Source: Brachionus manjavacas (taxonomy: Eukaryota > Rotifera > Eurotatoria > Ploima > Brachionidae). Taken from it: a DNA stretch of 64,000 nt. Below the pieces are notes generated by a model that was given only the letters and a program-made list of their open reading frames with translations, was not told the DNA's origin and ran no database searches. The first letter of the stretch is position 1, and each line of letters opens with the position of its first letter. The translations under genes and the position numbers were made by a program. Positions 11,934-22,646 of this stretch are shown piece by piece. The stretch spans positions 372,001 to 436,000 of the forward strand of contig JAHQIY010000023.1 in assembly GCA_019054805.1 (NCBI GenBank), in the 5' to 3' direction.

Positions 11934-12836
11934 TTTTCTCTATTATTTTTTACAAGATTGAATTTAAAAAAAAAATTTAAATCTTATTTAAGAACAATTT
12001 ATTTTAAAATGTTTAAAAGCAATTATTTAATCGCGTGAGTTTTATCTTTTTTTGTTTGTAAATTAAAAGAAAGAAATTATCATGAAAAAAACAATCAAAA
12101 TATTCAATTAATTATCTTTTCTTTTTTTCAAATTTTAGCTAGTCTTGATAGACTATATTAAAAAACTTTATCTTTTATATATATATATATATATTATCTA
12201 ATAGATACTAAAACTTTATGCGATAAGCATTAAATATTGTATTTTTAAGTCTTTTTGATTTGAAAATTTTCTATTAAAATCAAAACAGCATGAGAAATAA
12301 GAATTTAATACTCTAATACTAATTTTGAGAGCTAATTTTTTTTTTTTAAATTTGAAAATATCTTTTCAGCAAAAAAATAAAGATACAAAAAAACAAAATT
12401 TAATCTGCCCTAATTTTTTGTTTTAATTTAAAAACTTTCAGAACTTACTGGAAACAATTTCTCAAAAATTCAGTATAATTATCTGTTTAAATTTGATTCA
12501 AGCAATGTGAGCATTTTTTTTAAAATAATAATTGAATTGTCCAGCTTTTTTGAAAATTAATAAAATTTGCACTAAATTTTTTTCTGAAATTGTTCAATTC
12601 AACTTATGATCTACGAATGATAAAAGATTTGATTAATTTTTCTTATGATTTTAAAATTGCTTTGCCTAAAACGACGATTCATCTAGAGTGCAGCCTATCC
12701 CTATTATTATAATTAAAACATTCTTAAATTTCAACTCTAATGAAGTTAATTTTTTGATCAAAACAAACTTTGCGTTTTTTCAAAATTTTCATAATAATCT
12801 GATACTTTAATTTTAGTTAAAATTTTTAGATAAAAG
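11934..12836. other. Divergent intergenic spacer with an AT microsatellite
   Basis: This lies between the minus-strand Dab gene and the plus-strand WDFY gene, so both promoters are probably here. It holds a perfect (AT)n run at about 12177-12194. No other feature can be supported. Confidence 0.5.
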
Positions 12837-14391
12837 ATGGCTGCTCAAATTAAAGATGCCAGAAACGAGGCTCAAGACAGAAAGCCAATTTTAATTGATC
12901 GAATCGATGGCATCGATTCGGATGTTTTATGCGCAAGCATTTTGCCTAATGAAGATGGCTTCATTTCCATAAACGATGACAAGTCTTAAAAACCAAAACT
13001 TTTTTTACTGCTCTAAATTTTTGCATTATTTCCAGATCTATTCGTATTTGGCTTAAACGAGACACTGGCAAATATTGGCCAAGCGTTTGCCACTACACCG
13101 ACAGAGTACCAACATGCATGTTCCATCAGCCTGATTCACGAAGACTTTTCATCGGGCTGGATAGTGGCAACATTTTAGAATACGCTGTCGGTGAAGACTA
13201 CAATAAAATAACACTAATTAAACAGTATCAAGCTCATACAGGAAGAGTCACTTATGTTTACAATTCGGTTGAGCATGACTGGATTTTATCTGCTTCTAAA
13301 GATAAATATTTTACATTCCATTCGACAGAAAATGCCCAAAGAGTTGGCTCACATTCAATTGGTAGCGTGGCAACGTGTCTAGTTTTTGACACTGGTTCAA
13401 AGCATTGTTTTGTGGGCGATGACAATGGCAAGATAACATTTCTTAAATTAACCGATGCAGGCTGTGAATTTAAGGCTTTACTAAACAGACATGAATGTAA
13501 TGAATTTGTTCCGTTTGTTTAATTGATTTTTTAATTTTTTTTAAATTGATTTCAAACTAGCAAGTATATCATGTTTGGCTTGGGATGCCGATCGAAAATT
13601 TTTGTTCTCTGGCTCATTTGATAAAACCATCATTTGCTGGGACATTGGCGGACAAAAGGGAATAACATATGATTTAGAAGGACACCATGAAAGAATTCAG
13701 AAAGTAATCTTTGTCAGCAAAACGCATCAATTAGTGAGCGGCTCAGAAGACAGTTTTATTGTAATATGGGACATGGATGCGAAACGCATAGAAAATCCTC
13801 AGTGGCGCGAAAGTGATGTGTGTGAATATTGTAAAAAACCATTTATATGGAATTTAAAGGGCATGTGGGAGCAGAAAACAGTTGGCAAACGTCAACACCA
13901 TTGTAGACGATGCGGTGCTGCTATTTGTGACGATTGTAGCAAGAGTCGTGTTTCTATTCCTATACTAGGACACGAATTTGAAGTCAGAATCTGTTGTGAA
14001 TGCGGACCGAAAATAACAAGCGCAGAGTATTATAATGATCGGTGTTAAGGTTTGTCAAAAAATGCTCTAATCACAGTCTTTGGCTTTTGTAAATGCTGTG
14101 AATTTGTGATCAACTTGCAAGTTTTTGACAAACCATCATCTTGATCAAATTTACTTTTTTTTCTTATTTATTTTATTTTTTAAATTAAATATAGAAAAAC
14201 TCCATTAGCACAATTCTATGATTCAAAGCATAGCATTTTAGACATGAGTTTCGATGAAAAAAGAAAATACTTACTTACTGTAGGACTCGACCGCGTTATT
14301 AAGGTAATTTAGATACTTTATTTGATTTGGTTTCATTAACGTAAGTTTTTTCTTAAATTAGATATGGGACATGAACAGTATAATTGCATAG
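12837..14391 (+). CDS. WDFY: WD-repeat and FYVE-domain protein (WDFY1/2-like)
   Basis: Five exons (12837-12982, 13036-13496, 13561-14041, 14195-14303, 14362-14391) with GT-AG junctions in phase encode 408 residues, close to the ~400-410 of vertebrate WDFY1/WDFY2. WD40 blades run through most of the protein ([35 protein letters not shown]). A FYVE zinc finger (RQHHCRRCG core, CDDCSKSR) is inserted before the last blade, which ends IKIWDMNS. That domain order is diagnostic for the family. The FYVE finger binds PI3P, so the protein should sit on early endosomes as a scaffold. A TTTTAG acceptor-like site lies 7 nt before the ATG. It is head-to-head with Dab. Confidence 0.93.
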
Positions 14392-14705
14392 AATCATTAA
14401 TATCCTATTTATTTTCAGATTGACAACAACCCTAACATGTAAATTTCGGTTATTTTTTTTTAAAAGACCTTTAAAAAAAATATAAATAAATTTATATTTA
14501 ATAAAATTAGAATAAATAAATTTTTAAAAGTTAATTTTAATCTTTATTTAAAACAAGCAACAAAAGGTAGTACAGTCAATAACCGGTTATCCGGATTGAG
14601 ATTCGAGCTCTTTTTTCCATAGTCTTCCGGATAATAAATTTTCCGGATAACACGATTTGATAACGAAAAGAGGGGTAAACACAGTGATAATTGATTTAGA
14701 GTGTT

Positions 14706-15140
14706 TCAGAGAGATGCACTGAAGTTTTCGGCGGCTGGATAGAACTCTCTTTGAAATATCTTTGCTTGAAAGGCAACTGTTTCGAAGTTGATTGGCACTT
14801 TGCTGCTGCGAACTTGGTAAAACCATAAGTTGAGTGCTTCGTCTAATAGCGGATAGCTTGAAGTCTTAAATGTGCATCTGATCGCACTGTCTGGATTATC
14901 TTTTCTGAATTTGCTAAGTTCTGCTGAACCTTTGGCGATAATGTCGTAAATCGTACTTAAGACAACCATATAATCTAGCGCAAGTTTTTTTGGGCATTAC
15001 CCATTCTTTTTCTTAGTGATGATCTCCTCCCGCTGAACAAAGTTAAGAACAACCTTCTTGCGTTTTGCAATCGTAGTATCAATAACTTTCTTACTAGCGT
15101 TCTTGCGAGGCTTAGAGACTTGATACATAGGTCTTGTCAT
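14706..15140 (-). pseudogene. Broken CENP-B/pogo-type transposase N-terminus
   Basis: Read from an ATG at 15140, a basic N-terminal segment (MTRPMYQVSKPRKNASKK) leads to a helix-turn-helix (ARLYG, then STIYDIIAKGSAEL) and a CENP-B-type DNA-binding domain (LLDEALNLWFYQVRSSKVPI). A stop and a frame change separate the segments near 14970-15000. The sequence ends shortly after the CENP-B domain, about 130 bp from the left transposon end, with no DDE catalytic core. It cannot encode a working transposase. Confidence 0.75.
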
Positions 15141-15184
15141 TTTTAATGCGAATAACAGAATGACTTTTTTTTTTGGATAAACGT

Positions 15185-16165
15185 CTTTATTTAAATAAAT
15201 AAATAAATATTGGCTCGAGCTTTCGCTTCTTTGCCAAGCTTAAATAAAATGTTTCAAAAAACAAAAAAAAACAAATATAAAATAATATTATTATCTCATA
15301 AGTTTTTTTTTTTTTTTTTTTTTTTTTAATTACAAAACAAGAAAAGATAAAAAAGAAGAGAAAAAAAAAATATAAGACAAATTGGGCAATGTTTCTATTA
15401 GTTATTTTTTCTTTTACTGCAACACTTTTAGGTTACCAAGAAAAGTATCGAATTTAAGTTTATTTATTCTACCTCTTTTAAATAGTTTGTATTCGTTTAT
15501 TAAATCATTAATTAATGGATTTTTATTCTGAATAGAACCGCTTAAGTAATTTTCATTTAGTTCCCTATATCTATCCTCTAGAACTTTAATGCCTGCTATT
15601 CTATGAATGTTTTGAGTGTTTTCCCGATAATTTAGCTTAAAAATTACCTTAATAGCACAATTTTGAATTCTCTGTTAATTTTTTAGATTTGTTGCAGACA
15701 ATTGGTAAAATTACCGAAGAATAGTCTAGAACCGATCTTACAAGAGCAAAGTAGATTTGTTTTAAGGTATTTTAAGACAATTTCCACGATTTATGCGAAA
15801 GAATTTTCAAGCAATTAAGTCGCTGCTGGCAATTTTTTTTAATGAATTCTACCTGATTTTTGAAACTCAAACTATGATCGAATCTTATACCCAAAAAACA
15901 AATGTTATCTGAAGGTGTTAGGTCTCTATTAAACATTTTTAACTTCAATTTTTTGGTCAGATTTTTCTTCGTACTTGAAAAAATTATATAATTGCATTTT
16001 TCTGCTGCCATACTTAAGCGCCACAGTGAGAGCCAATGTTCTATGTTCCTAATAAAACCATTTATCATTTTTTGAATGTTATTGTACTTATTAAAGATAA
16101 AATAAGACACTAGATCGTCCGCAAAAAGTAGCGAATAACTTTTGTCTTTATTATATTTAATACTT
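15185..16165 (-). mobile_element. LINE copy B, 5'-truncated reverse-transcriptase remnant
   Basis: Minus-strand translation starts inside the catalytic motif (YSLLFADDLV at about 16145-16110) and continues through the thumb region (15772-16110), with decay towards the 3' end. It ends near 15185-15235 with GAAGCGAAAGCTCGAGCC plus (AAATA)n, like the tail of copy A. It is clearly diverged from copy A at the amino-acid level. Everything 5' of the FADD motif is missing. Confidence 0.75.
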
Positions 16166-16396
16166 ATATTTATTTATTTATTTGTTTTCTGTACCGAGCT
16201 AGAGCTCCTTCAGAATAAGTTAAAAATTAAAAAAATAAAATAAAAATGAAATAAAATAAAATAAAAATAAAATTAAAGTTAATAAAATAAGATAAAAAAA
16301 AAAAAGAATTAAAAAAAGTAAATAAGCTAAATAAATGAAAATTAAGAATATATAAAATTGGAAAAGATTGTTACATGTGGCTCATGTTTAAATAGT

Positions 16397-19214
16397 TCAA
16401 GTTTCAGGAAAAAAAGAAGAAATAGTGAGGTAGCAATTACACAATGGAGTTGGGTAGTCAATATATCTTGATTCGAAACCTTCTTTGTATTCCTTCACCA
16501 GCTTTACAACCAATGGAATAGAATGACTCAGTCCTGCCCCAACATATCTCTCACTCAATTCAAAAAGCCGATTCGAGACTGTTAGTAATTTTAGTTTATT
16601 AAAAGCTTCATGTTGCACAATGTTGGAGGGAGTATCATATTTTAACTTAAGGATAGATCTTACTGCTGTATTCTGAATTGCTTGTAGTTTTTTGATATTA
16701 TTTCCTGAAAATGAATTCAAGCAAGGAAAAGAATAGTCTAAAATTGATCCGACTAAAGATTTATATAGATTTCCTAGTGTGTTCTGATTAAGACCCCATT
16801 TTTTGTTTGACAATATCTTAATAATATTTAGCCTTTTATTGCAGCGCTCTTTAATTTCATCTACCAGTATATTAAAGTTTAATTTAGAATCAAATTTAAT
16901 ACCAAGAAACTTGATTTCTTTTCGTCTCTCTATTCTGTTTCCATAAATTTTTAAGTTAAGATTATCACTCTCTTTTTTGTACCTAGAAAAGACTAATGAA
17001 CACGACTTTTCAACCGATATCTTCATTTTCCACTTAATAAGCCATTGTTCTAATTCGTTGAGGTATTTATTGATCTTATTTTCTAGGTTCCCTTTTTTGT
17101 TATAAATGAAGAATGTAACTAGATCATCTGCAAAAAGCAGAGAGTATTCATTATTTGTTTTTTTTATTTTAGGGATGTCATTAATGTATATACTAAATAA
17201 AAGAGGACTAATTACTGAGCCTTGAGGAACACCTGCAGTTATTTGATATTCTTCGCTCAAATGGTCATTCACATTTACCTTAAATGTCCTAGAGTCTAAA
17301 AAGGATTTTATCCAGTTAGTCAAGTAATGAGGTGGATTTATTTTAATCAATTTAAAAAGTAAACCTTCATGCCAAACCCTATCAAAGGCTTTAGAAATAT
17401 CAAAAAAAAGGCCGCAAACCTTTTTTTTTTCTATTAAATGATTCCACAATTTTTTGAATTAAGAAGAAAAGATTATCTGCTGTTCGCCGGTGTTTCCTAA
17501 ATCCAGATTGCTCCTGGATAAGGAGTGAATTTTGCTCTAAAAAATTGTATAATCTTGAATATACTATGCGTTCCAGTAGCTTTCCTAAACAACTCGTTAT
17601 ACTAATTGGTCTATAATTTAAAGGATCGTGTAAACTAGAGGCCTTTTTTTGAATCATAGTAATGTAAGATGTTATCCACGCTTTCGGGACTCTACCTTCT
17701 CGAAGAGTTAAATTAAATAGTTCTATGATTTCTATTAATGAATTTCTAGGTAAGTTTTTTAACATTAAATTATGAATTTGGTCAGGTCCTGATGCCGCTT
17801 CATTTTTTAATCTCTTTAAAGCCATAATTAATTCATTTAAGCAAATTGGATCATTAAAATTAGACTGGTTATAATTCCTAAAGAAAACAGAGTTAGAATT
17901 TAGAATTTCGATATCTTTATCAGTATCAATTAAATCAGAATTAGAACTAAATATTGACGATAAGAGTTCTCCAAAGCATTTTCCCTTTTCTTCATTAGTT
18001 TTGAATTCCCTTTCATTTAAAATCAATTAAGGAATTAAATTTGATCCTTTTTTTGTTCTAAATTTATTTATTTTTTTCCAAAAAGGTCTACTTGTCAGTG
18101 GGTTTTTTCCCATCTTCTCAATAAAATCAAACCAATTTTGATTCCAGAATTTTTTTAAAGAGGCCTTTAACTCAGATGTAAGTTGATTAAATTTTTGCTT
18201 GAGCTTTTGACAGTGAGTTTTCTGGTAATTTCTTCTTACTTTCCTACGTTCTTTTATCAAATTAACAATGTTTGGCGGAAGACTCGTTTTGTAGATTTTC
18301 TGAGAAAGATATGGAATGCTTTTATGTGAAGCAGAAATAATTTTTTCTGTTATTTTATCATTTAGTTGATCTATTATGAGGGAACTTTCAGTGACATTCA
18401 CTATTTGAGAATTTAAAATCTCGCTGAGTAATTGCCAGTTTGCTTTCTTATAGTTAAGCCTTTTAGCTGCTGATTTATTTTCTAATTGATAGCCCATAGA
18501 AATCGATGCTTCGATTGGGAAATGGTCACTAGTCATGTCTTGACTATTTAAGACACTAAAGTCGGTAATTTTGTCAATCAATGAAGATGAAACTAAAAAA
18601 AGGTCAAGAATTTCAAAGTAATTCTTATTAAAAATATTGAAAGTAGGATGCTTATCATTGATTACTGAAAAGTCTAGCTCGTTGATTATTCTTTCTAATA
18701 TTATCCCGTTTTCATTTTCCCCTACGCAGCCTATTTGCTTTGTTCTAGCGTTTAGATCACCACCTAAAATGTAGTTTCTACATGTTTTAATTACTGTTTT
18801 AAAAAACTCAAACTTCAGAAGCACATTAGGTGGATTATAAAGACAAAATACAAACAGTTCATTTTTCTTTCCTAAGTTCATTTTTATACAAAGGAGTTCG
18901 GAATTGAATTCCTCGTAAGAAAAATCTTGTATAAATTCGATTCCTTCTTTATTTAAAATAGCTACTCCTCCTCCGTACTTGTTGCGTGGTTTTGTTAAGA
19001 ACTGATAATTTTGAAAATCAAGATAAATATTTGCCTCACTCAAATCTATCTTTAATTCATTGAGCAAAACAATGTCGGGACATTTTTGAGCTAAAAAATT
19101 GTCTAAGAGATGAACCCTACTAGGTAAATGAAGACAATTCCAGTGTGTAATTACTAACCTTGTTTTATTAAGAGGTTTTGTTCTTAAAGTTGATTTATTT
19201 AGCTTCTTGTTCAT
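16397..19214 (-). pseudogene. LINE copy A ORF2: APE endonuclease and reverse transcriptase
   Basis: The endonuclease (19214-18030) shows VITHWNCLHLPSR, VLLNELK, the GGDLNARTKQIG block and SDHFPIEASI, the expected AP-endonuclease-like motifs. The reverse transcriptase follows: FFDISKAFDRVWHEGL (first catalytic Asp), AGVPQGSVISPLLFS, and YSLLFADDLV (catalytic DD). A TAA at 18027-18029 interrupts the frame between the two domains. A +1 slip in a ten-base A/T run at 17421-17430 splits the RT; copy C has the uninterrupted reading there. Otherwise the frame is open, so only two mutations separate it from an intact ORF2. Confidence 0.88.
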
Positions 19215-19828
19215 TCTAAATTTTCTTGACTGGCAGTTTGCTGACCAATTTTGTTAGATGATTGATCTACTTGAATTGAACATTCAGTTGTTGAACTGTT
19301 TGATTCAGACTCGAAGGTACTGTCGTTTTGATTTTCTAATACAACTAATGGTTTCTTTGATTCATTTTCGGAAAGCTCTTTTTCATTTGGATCAGATTCG
19401 GGAAATCTCTTGATTTGATTTTTTGTTTGGAAAAAAGCTTCAGTCTCATTCTGATCATTTGAGAGGACATTGACAGGTCTCTGACTTATTGGTAGAAGAT
19501 CGTTTAAATGGCTTACCAAACTGTCTTCTAACACTGAAGTTTTGAGGTCTTGAGGACTAATTTCTGACATTACGTCATTGAGATTTGATGGCTGATATCC
19601 AGGCGTTTTTGGCATCAGATTTTCATCATTGTCTTTTAGGTCAGCTTCAATTATTGATTGGGTTTCTTCTTGGTCAATGTAAAGATCATTGTAGTCAATC
19701 TTTTTCCTCTCAAGCGACTTTAGCTTTTCAGCAATGGAGCATTTTTGTGTTAAGTGTCCTTTCTGATGACACTTTTCGCATAGTTTTTCTTTGACAGGGC
19801 ATTTCGCTATGTTGTGCCCTTCTATATC
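19211..19828 (-). pseudogene. LINE copy A ORF1, 5'-truncated, with CCHC zinc knuckle
   Basis: Reading from about 19828, the frame gives a GHNIAKC segment and a clean knuckle CEKCHQKGHLTQKC (C-x2-C-x4-H-x4-C). An acidic Ser/Asn/Glu-rich region follows, to a stop at 19211. In such elements ORF1 protein binds the RNA in the retrotransposition particle. The stop TGA overlaps the ORF2 start as ATGA, which argues for coupled translation. The N-terminal part is missing. Confidence 0.75.
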
Positions 19829-20004
19829 ATCGTTTATTTTTATATATTAAGGTTTAACAGGAAGTAATACGGAAGTAATGCTGTTCTAATTAGCTCAAAG
19901 CCTAAAAAGAAGGAAGCGAAAGGCTCAAAGTAAAAAATCAAAAAGTGCTGTTCCGAAAATTGATTCCGGATAATCGGGCATTCCGGATAACCGATTATTG
20001 ACTG

Positions 20005-22646
20005 TATTTGAAAAAAAAATTTTCATGCAACTAGATATTTTAGAGAGGACTTAATCTTTAAAAAAAATTTGCAGACCGAATACTTAGAGTTATTATTTTG
20101 GCGCTATTTAAAAACTGATTCAATTCTCTTCTGATCAAAATTGATGAAATTATCTGCACAGATAATTACATAAAAGAGCTTTCAGAAACTAACAAACTTT
20201 GATTAAATCTTAAAATTCTAATAAATTAGTGCAAAATCTGTAGTTTCTTAAACTTTAATCTTATCCCGATCAATCGAATCTTTCTTTTGGATTTAATATA
20301 TAAAAAACTTTTCATTTCACAAAAAAATCTTTTCTGTTGTACTTTTTTTAAATTCAAAATTGAAAAAAAAGCACATCAAAATTGTCAAAGTTTCGTCGAC
20401 AAAACTTAAATTTTTTATTCATTTTTTTGTTAAATTTTATATTGCAAATAAAATTTAAGTATACCAGAAACTAAGACAATTTTTTTTAAAATAAACTAAT
20501 AAAAAAGAATGATTATTTCAGAAAAAGAATCCCTTGAAATATAAATAATTTTACGATATTACCTTGTGCTTTATCATTTACCCTAGTGATTTTTTTTCGT
20601 AATATATTTATTTATGGCTGTCAGTATTTAACTCTTAAAAGACCTATCTTTAAAATAAATTTTATTTTAAATTTATAGATACAATAAATAAAAATTAATA
20701 AATTTCAAGTTTATGATTAAATTAGGCCTGGTACAACGGTTCTGTAAAACTGGATTGAAAACGGTTTTGGAAATAAAACAGGTTCCGAAAAACCAATTTG
20801 GTAATTCATGTTTTGTCTCTTTATTAGAGGTAGATATTAAATTATTTCTTAAATAATAAAACATTTCAAAATTTATTTGATTTATTTAAAAAAATTAAGA
20901 ATTTAAAATTCGTGTTAAATTAAATAAAATAATTGTTTAAAATTTTTTAAATAAAGTTTTTTTCAAAAATTTATTTTTATTATCTTCTTTTAAAATAATA
21001 ATGCATTAGTTTTTTTATGTATTTTGATTTAATAATTGTAGTAACAGCTAAACAAAATTATTAAAACATTAAAATCCAAAAACTAGTTGCTTTTATTAAT
21101 TTAAAAAAAAAAACAGAAACCCAAAGGAATCAGGATCAAGCGAACTCTAAAATTATTGAGTCCAATTTATATTAAAGAGTAAATTTAATCTAATTCTTGG
21201 AACCCAAAACGTGCAAATTTACAACAGTGAATAGTAAGAGGATTGCGGAAGTTGTGTTTTTAAAAAGAGAATGAGAAAATATTTTTTATTTAAATGGTAA
21301 GAAAGTTGTATTTTAGAAACTGAGATAATCAGTAAATGAAAGAATCAAAATTATAAAAATCAGATTCAGAAGCATTTTCAGAGGCCCGATTTCAAAATTG
21401 GTTCAGTAATTATTAAATTTACTGAACCAATTTTTTATTAATAAAAATTTAGTAATGTACTTTATTTTGTTCTTAGATTCAGAATTAAATATTATCAATA
21501 TTGAATAGCTGAAATTTACAAATACTTTGTTGATAAATAAAGGTAAAAAGCAAATTAGAGAATTGACGAAATTCGGCTGTCAAAATTCGAAAGTATCCAC
21601 TTGTTTCCGTGATACCTTTTAATTTATTAATTGGACTCTAGATTCAATAAATTTGGCCTCAATTTAATCGCTTTCAAGCTTTTCAAATTGAAAATTATTT
21701 TTAACTATCAAAATTGCTTAAAAAGTAAGATGATCTCTGAAAATTATTGATAAGTAAACTTTAAAATGGAATTTAAATTTGGCGTTAAGTTAAGATTAAA
21801 ATAAAAATTGATATAAAAAAAATTCTCGATCAGACCATCCGCTCTGTTACCAAAGTTGTATAGAAAAGGCACAATTGAAACTATTCAAGCCTAGATAAAC
21901 AAATTGAAATAAAAAAATTAATTTTTTTAATTCCATAAAAAAAATTTGCGATATTAAATATATTTTTTTTCTGCAAAAAGTTTGATTTATTTAAAATTTT
22001 ATTTTACTATAAAATAATTAGAATTTTTTTAATTAATTAAAATATTCTTTTCAAGCAATATTTTAAATTTTTTTGTAAATTTATAGAGATCTGTTTTGTT
22101 AAGATAACTCGCGTAATATTTTGTTTAAAGCTCCCATCACTAGTTTTAAGAAACATTAATTTTAGTTAATTTTTTGTCGTATTAAAATTGGGTAAAATAA
22201 AAAACTTGACCAGATTATTGAGTTAAAAATTTTTAAAATTTGAAGATTTATCATTCAAAAAAAATTTTTACTAACTAAATGAGAATCATGAAAAATATGA
22301 GAAGCGGTCTTTTTAAATTGACCCTATATTCCACAAAAAGTGAACAAGGAAAAAAAATTCCTTTCAAATAGTCAAATTTCATCTAGACGAGATAATTGAA
22401 AGACTTAAAGAGCAAAAAAAATAGCTATAAGCTGATCTCATTTGTTTTTTTTGGGCTAAAATTTGAAAAAATTTTATAACTTATAATTTTGCTCTTATGA
22501 ATAGAATTTAATTTAGGTCGAGAACAAAATTTTGGATTTGAAAAAATATAAAATATAATTAGAAAGTTTATTATTGTTTAAAAAAAATTCATTTTTAAAA
22601 AATTATAAAAGCGATATTAATTCAAATTTAAAAGTTCTCACCGGGT
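20005..22646. other. A/T-rich intergenic DNA with one perfect hairpin
   Basis: No gene could be supported on either strand. The only distinct structure is the hairpin at 21394-21434. Confidence 0.5.
21394..21434. repeat. Perfect 16-bp stem hairpin
   Basis: AAAATTGGTTCAGTAA at 21394-21409 is followed after 9 nt by its exact reverse complement at 21419-21434. It could be a transposon remnant or a chance palindrome. No neighbouring gene explains it. Confidence 0.6.

Larger units (their letters stand above)
16166..19832 (-). mobile_element. LINE copy A (ORF1 zinc knuckle, APE endonuclease, RT), near full length
   Basis: A non-LTR retrotransposon of the APE-endonuclease type, minus strand. It holds the 3' part of ORF1 with a CCHC knuckle, then endonuclease and reverse transcriptase, a ~230-bp 3' UTR, and a tail GAGCTCTAGCTCGGTACAG followed by (AAATA)n. 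It is 5'-truncated in ORF1 at ~19830. Jockey/CR1/I-group affiliation is inferred from architecture only. It carries one premature stop and one homopolymer frameshift, so it looks inactive but young. Copy C at 41-42.4 kb is very similar. Confidence 0.88.
14573..20004 (-). mobile_element. pogo/Tigger-like DNA transposon invaded by LINEs
   Basis: The left end CAGTCAATAACCGGTTATCC and the right end (reverse complement CAGTCAATAATCGGTTATCC) are inverted repeats. Both are flanked by TA, and a second CCGGATAA copy lies just inside each end. This is typical of pogo/Tigger elements. The minus-strand transposase remnant lies near the left end. The original element was probably about 0.7 kb of remaining sequence, interrupted at ~15185 and ~19835 by LINE insertions. 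The catalytic DDE region is absent, so this was already a deletion derivative. Confidence 0.85.
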
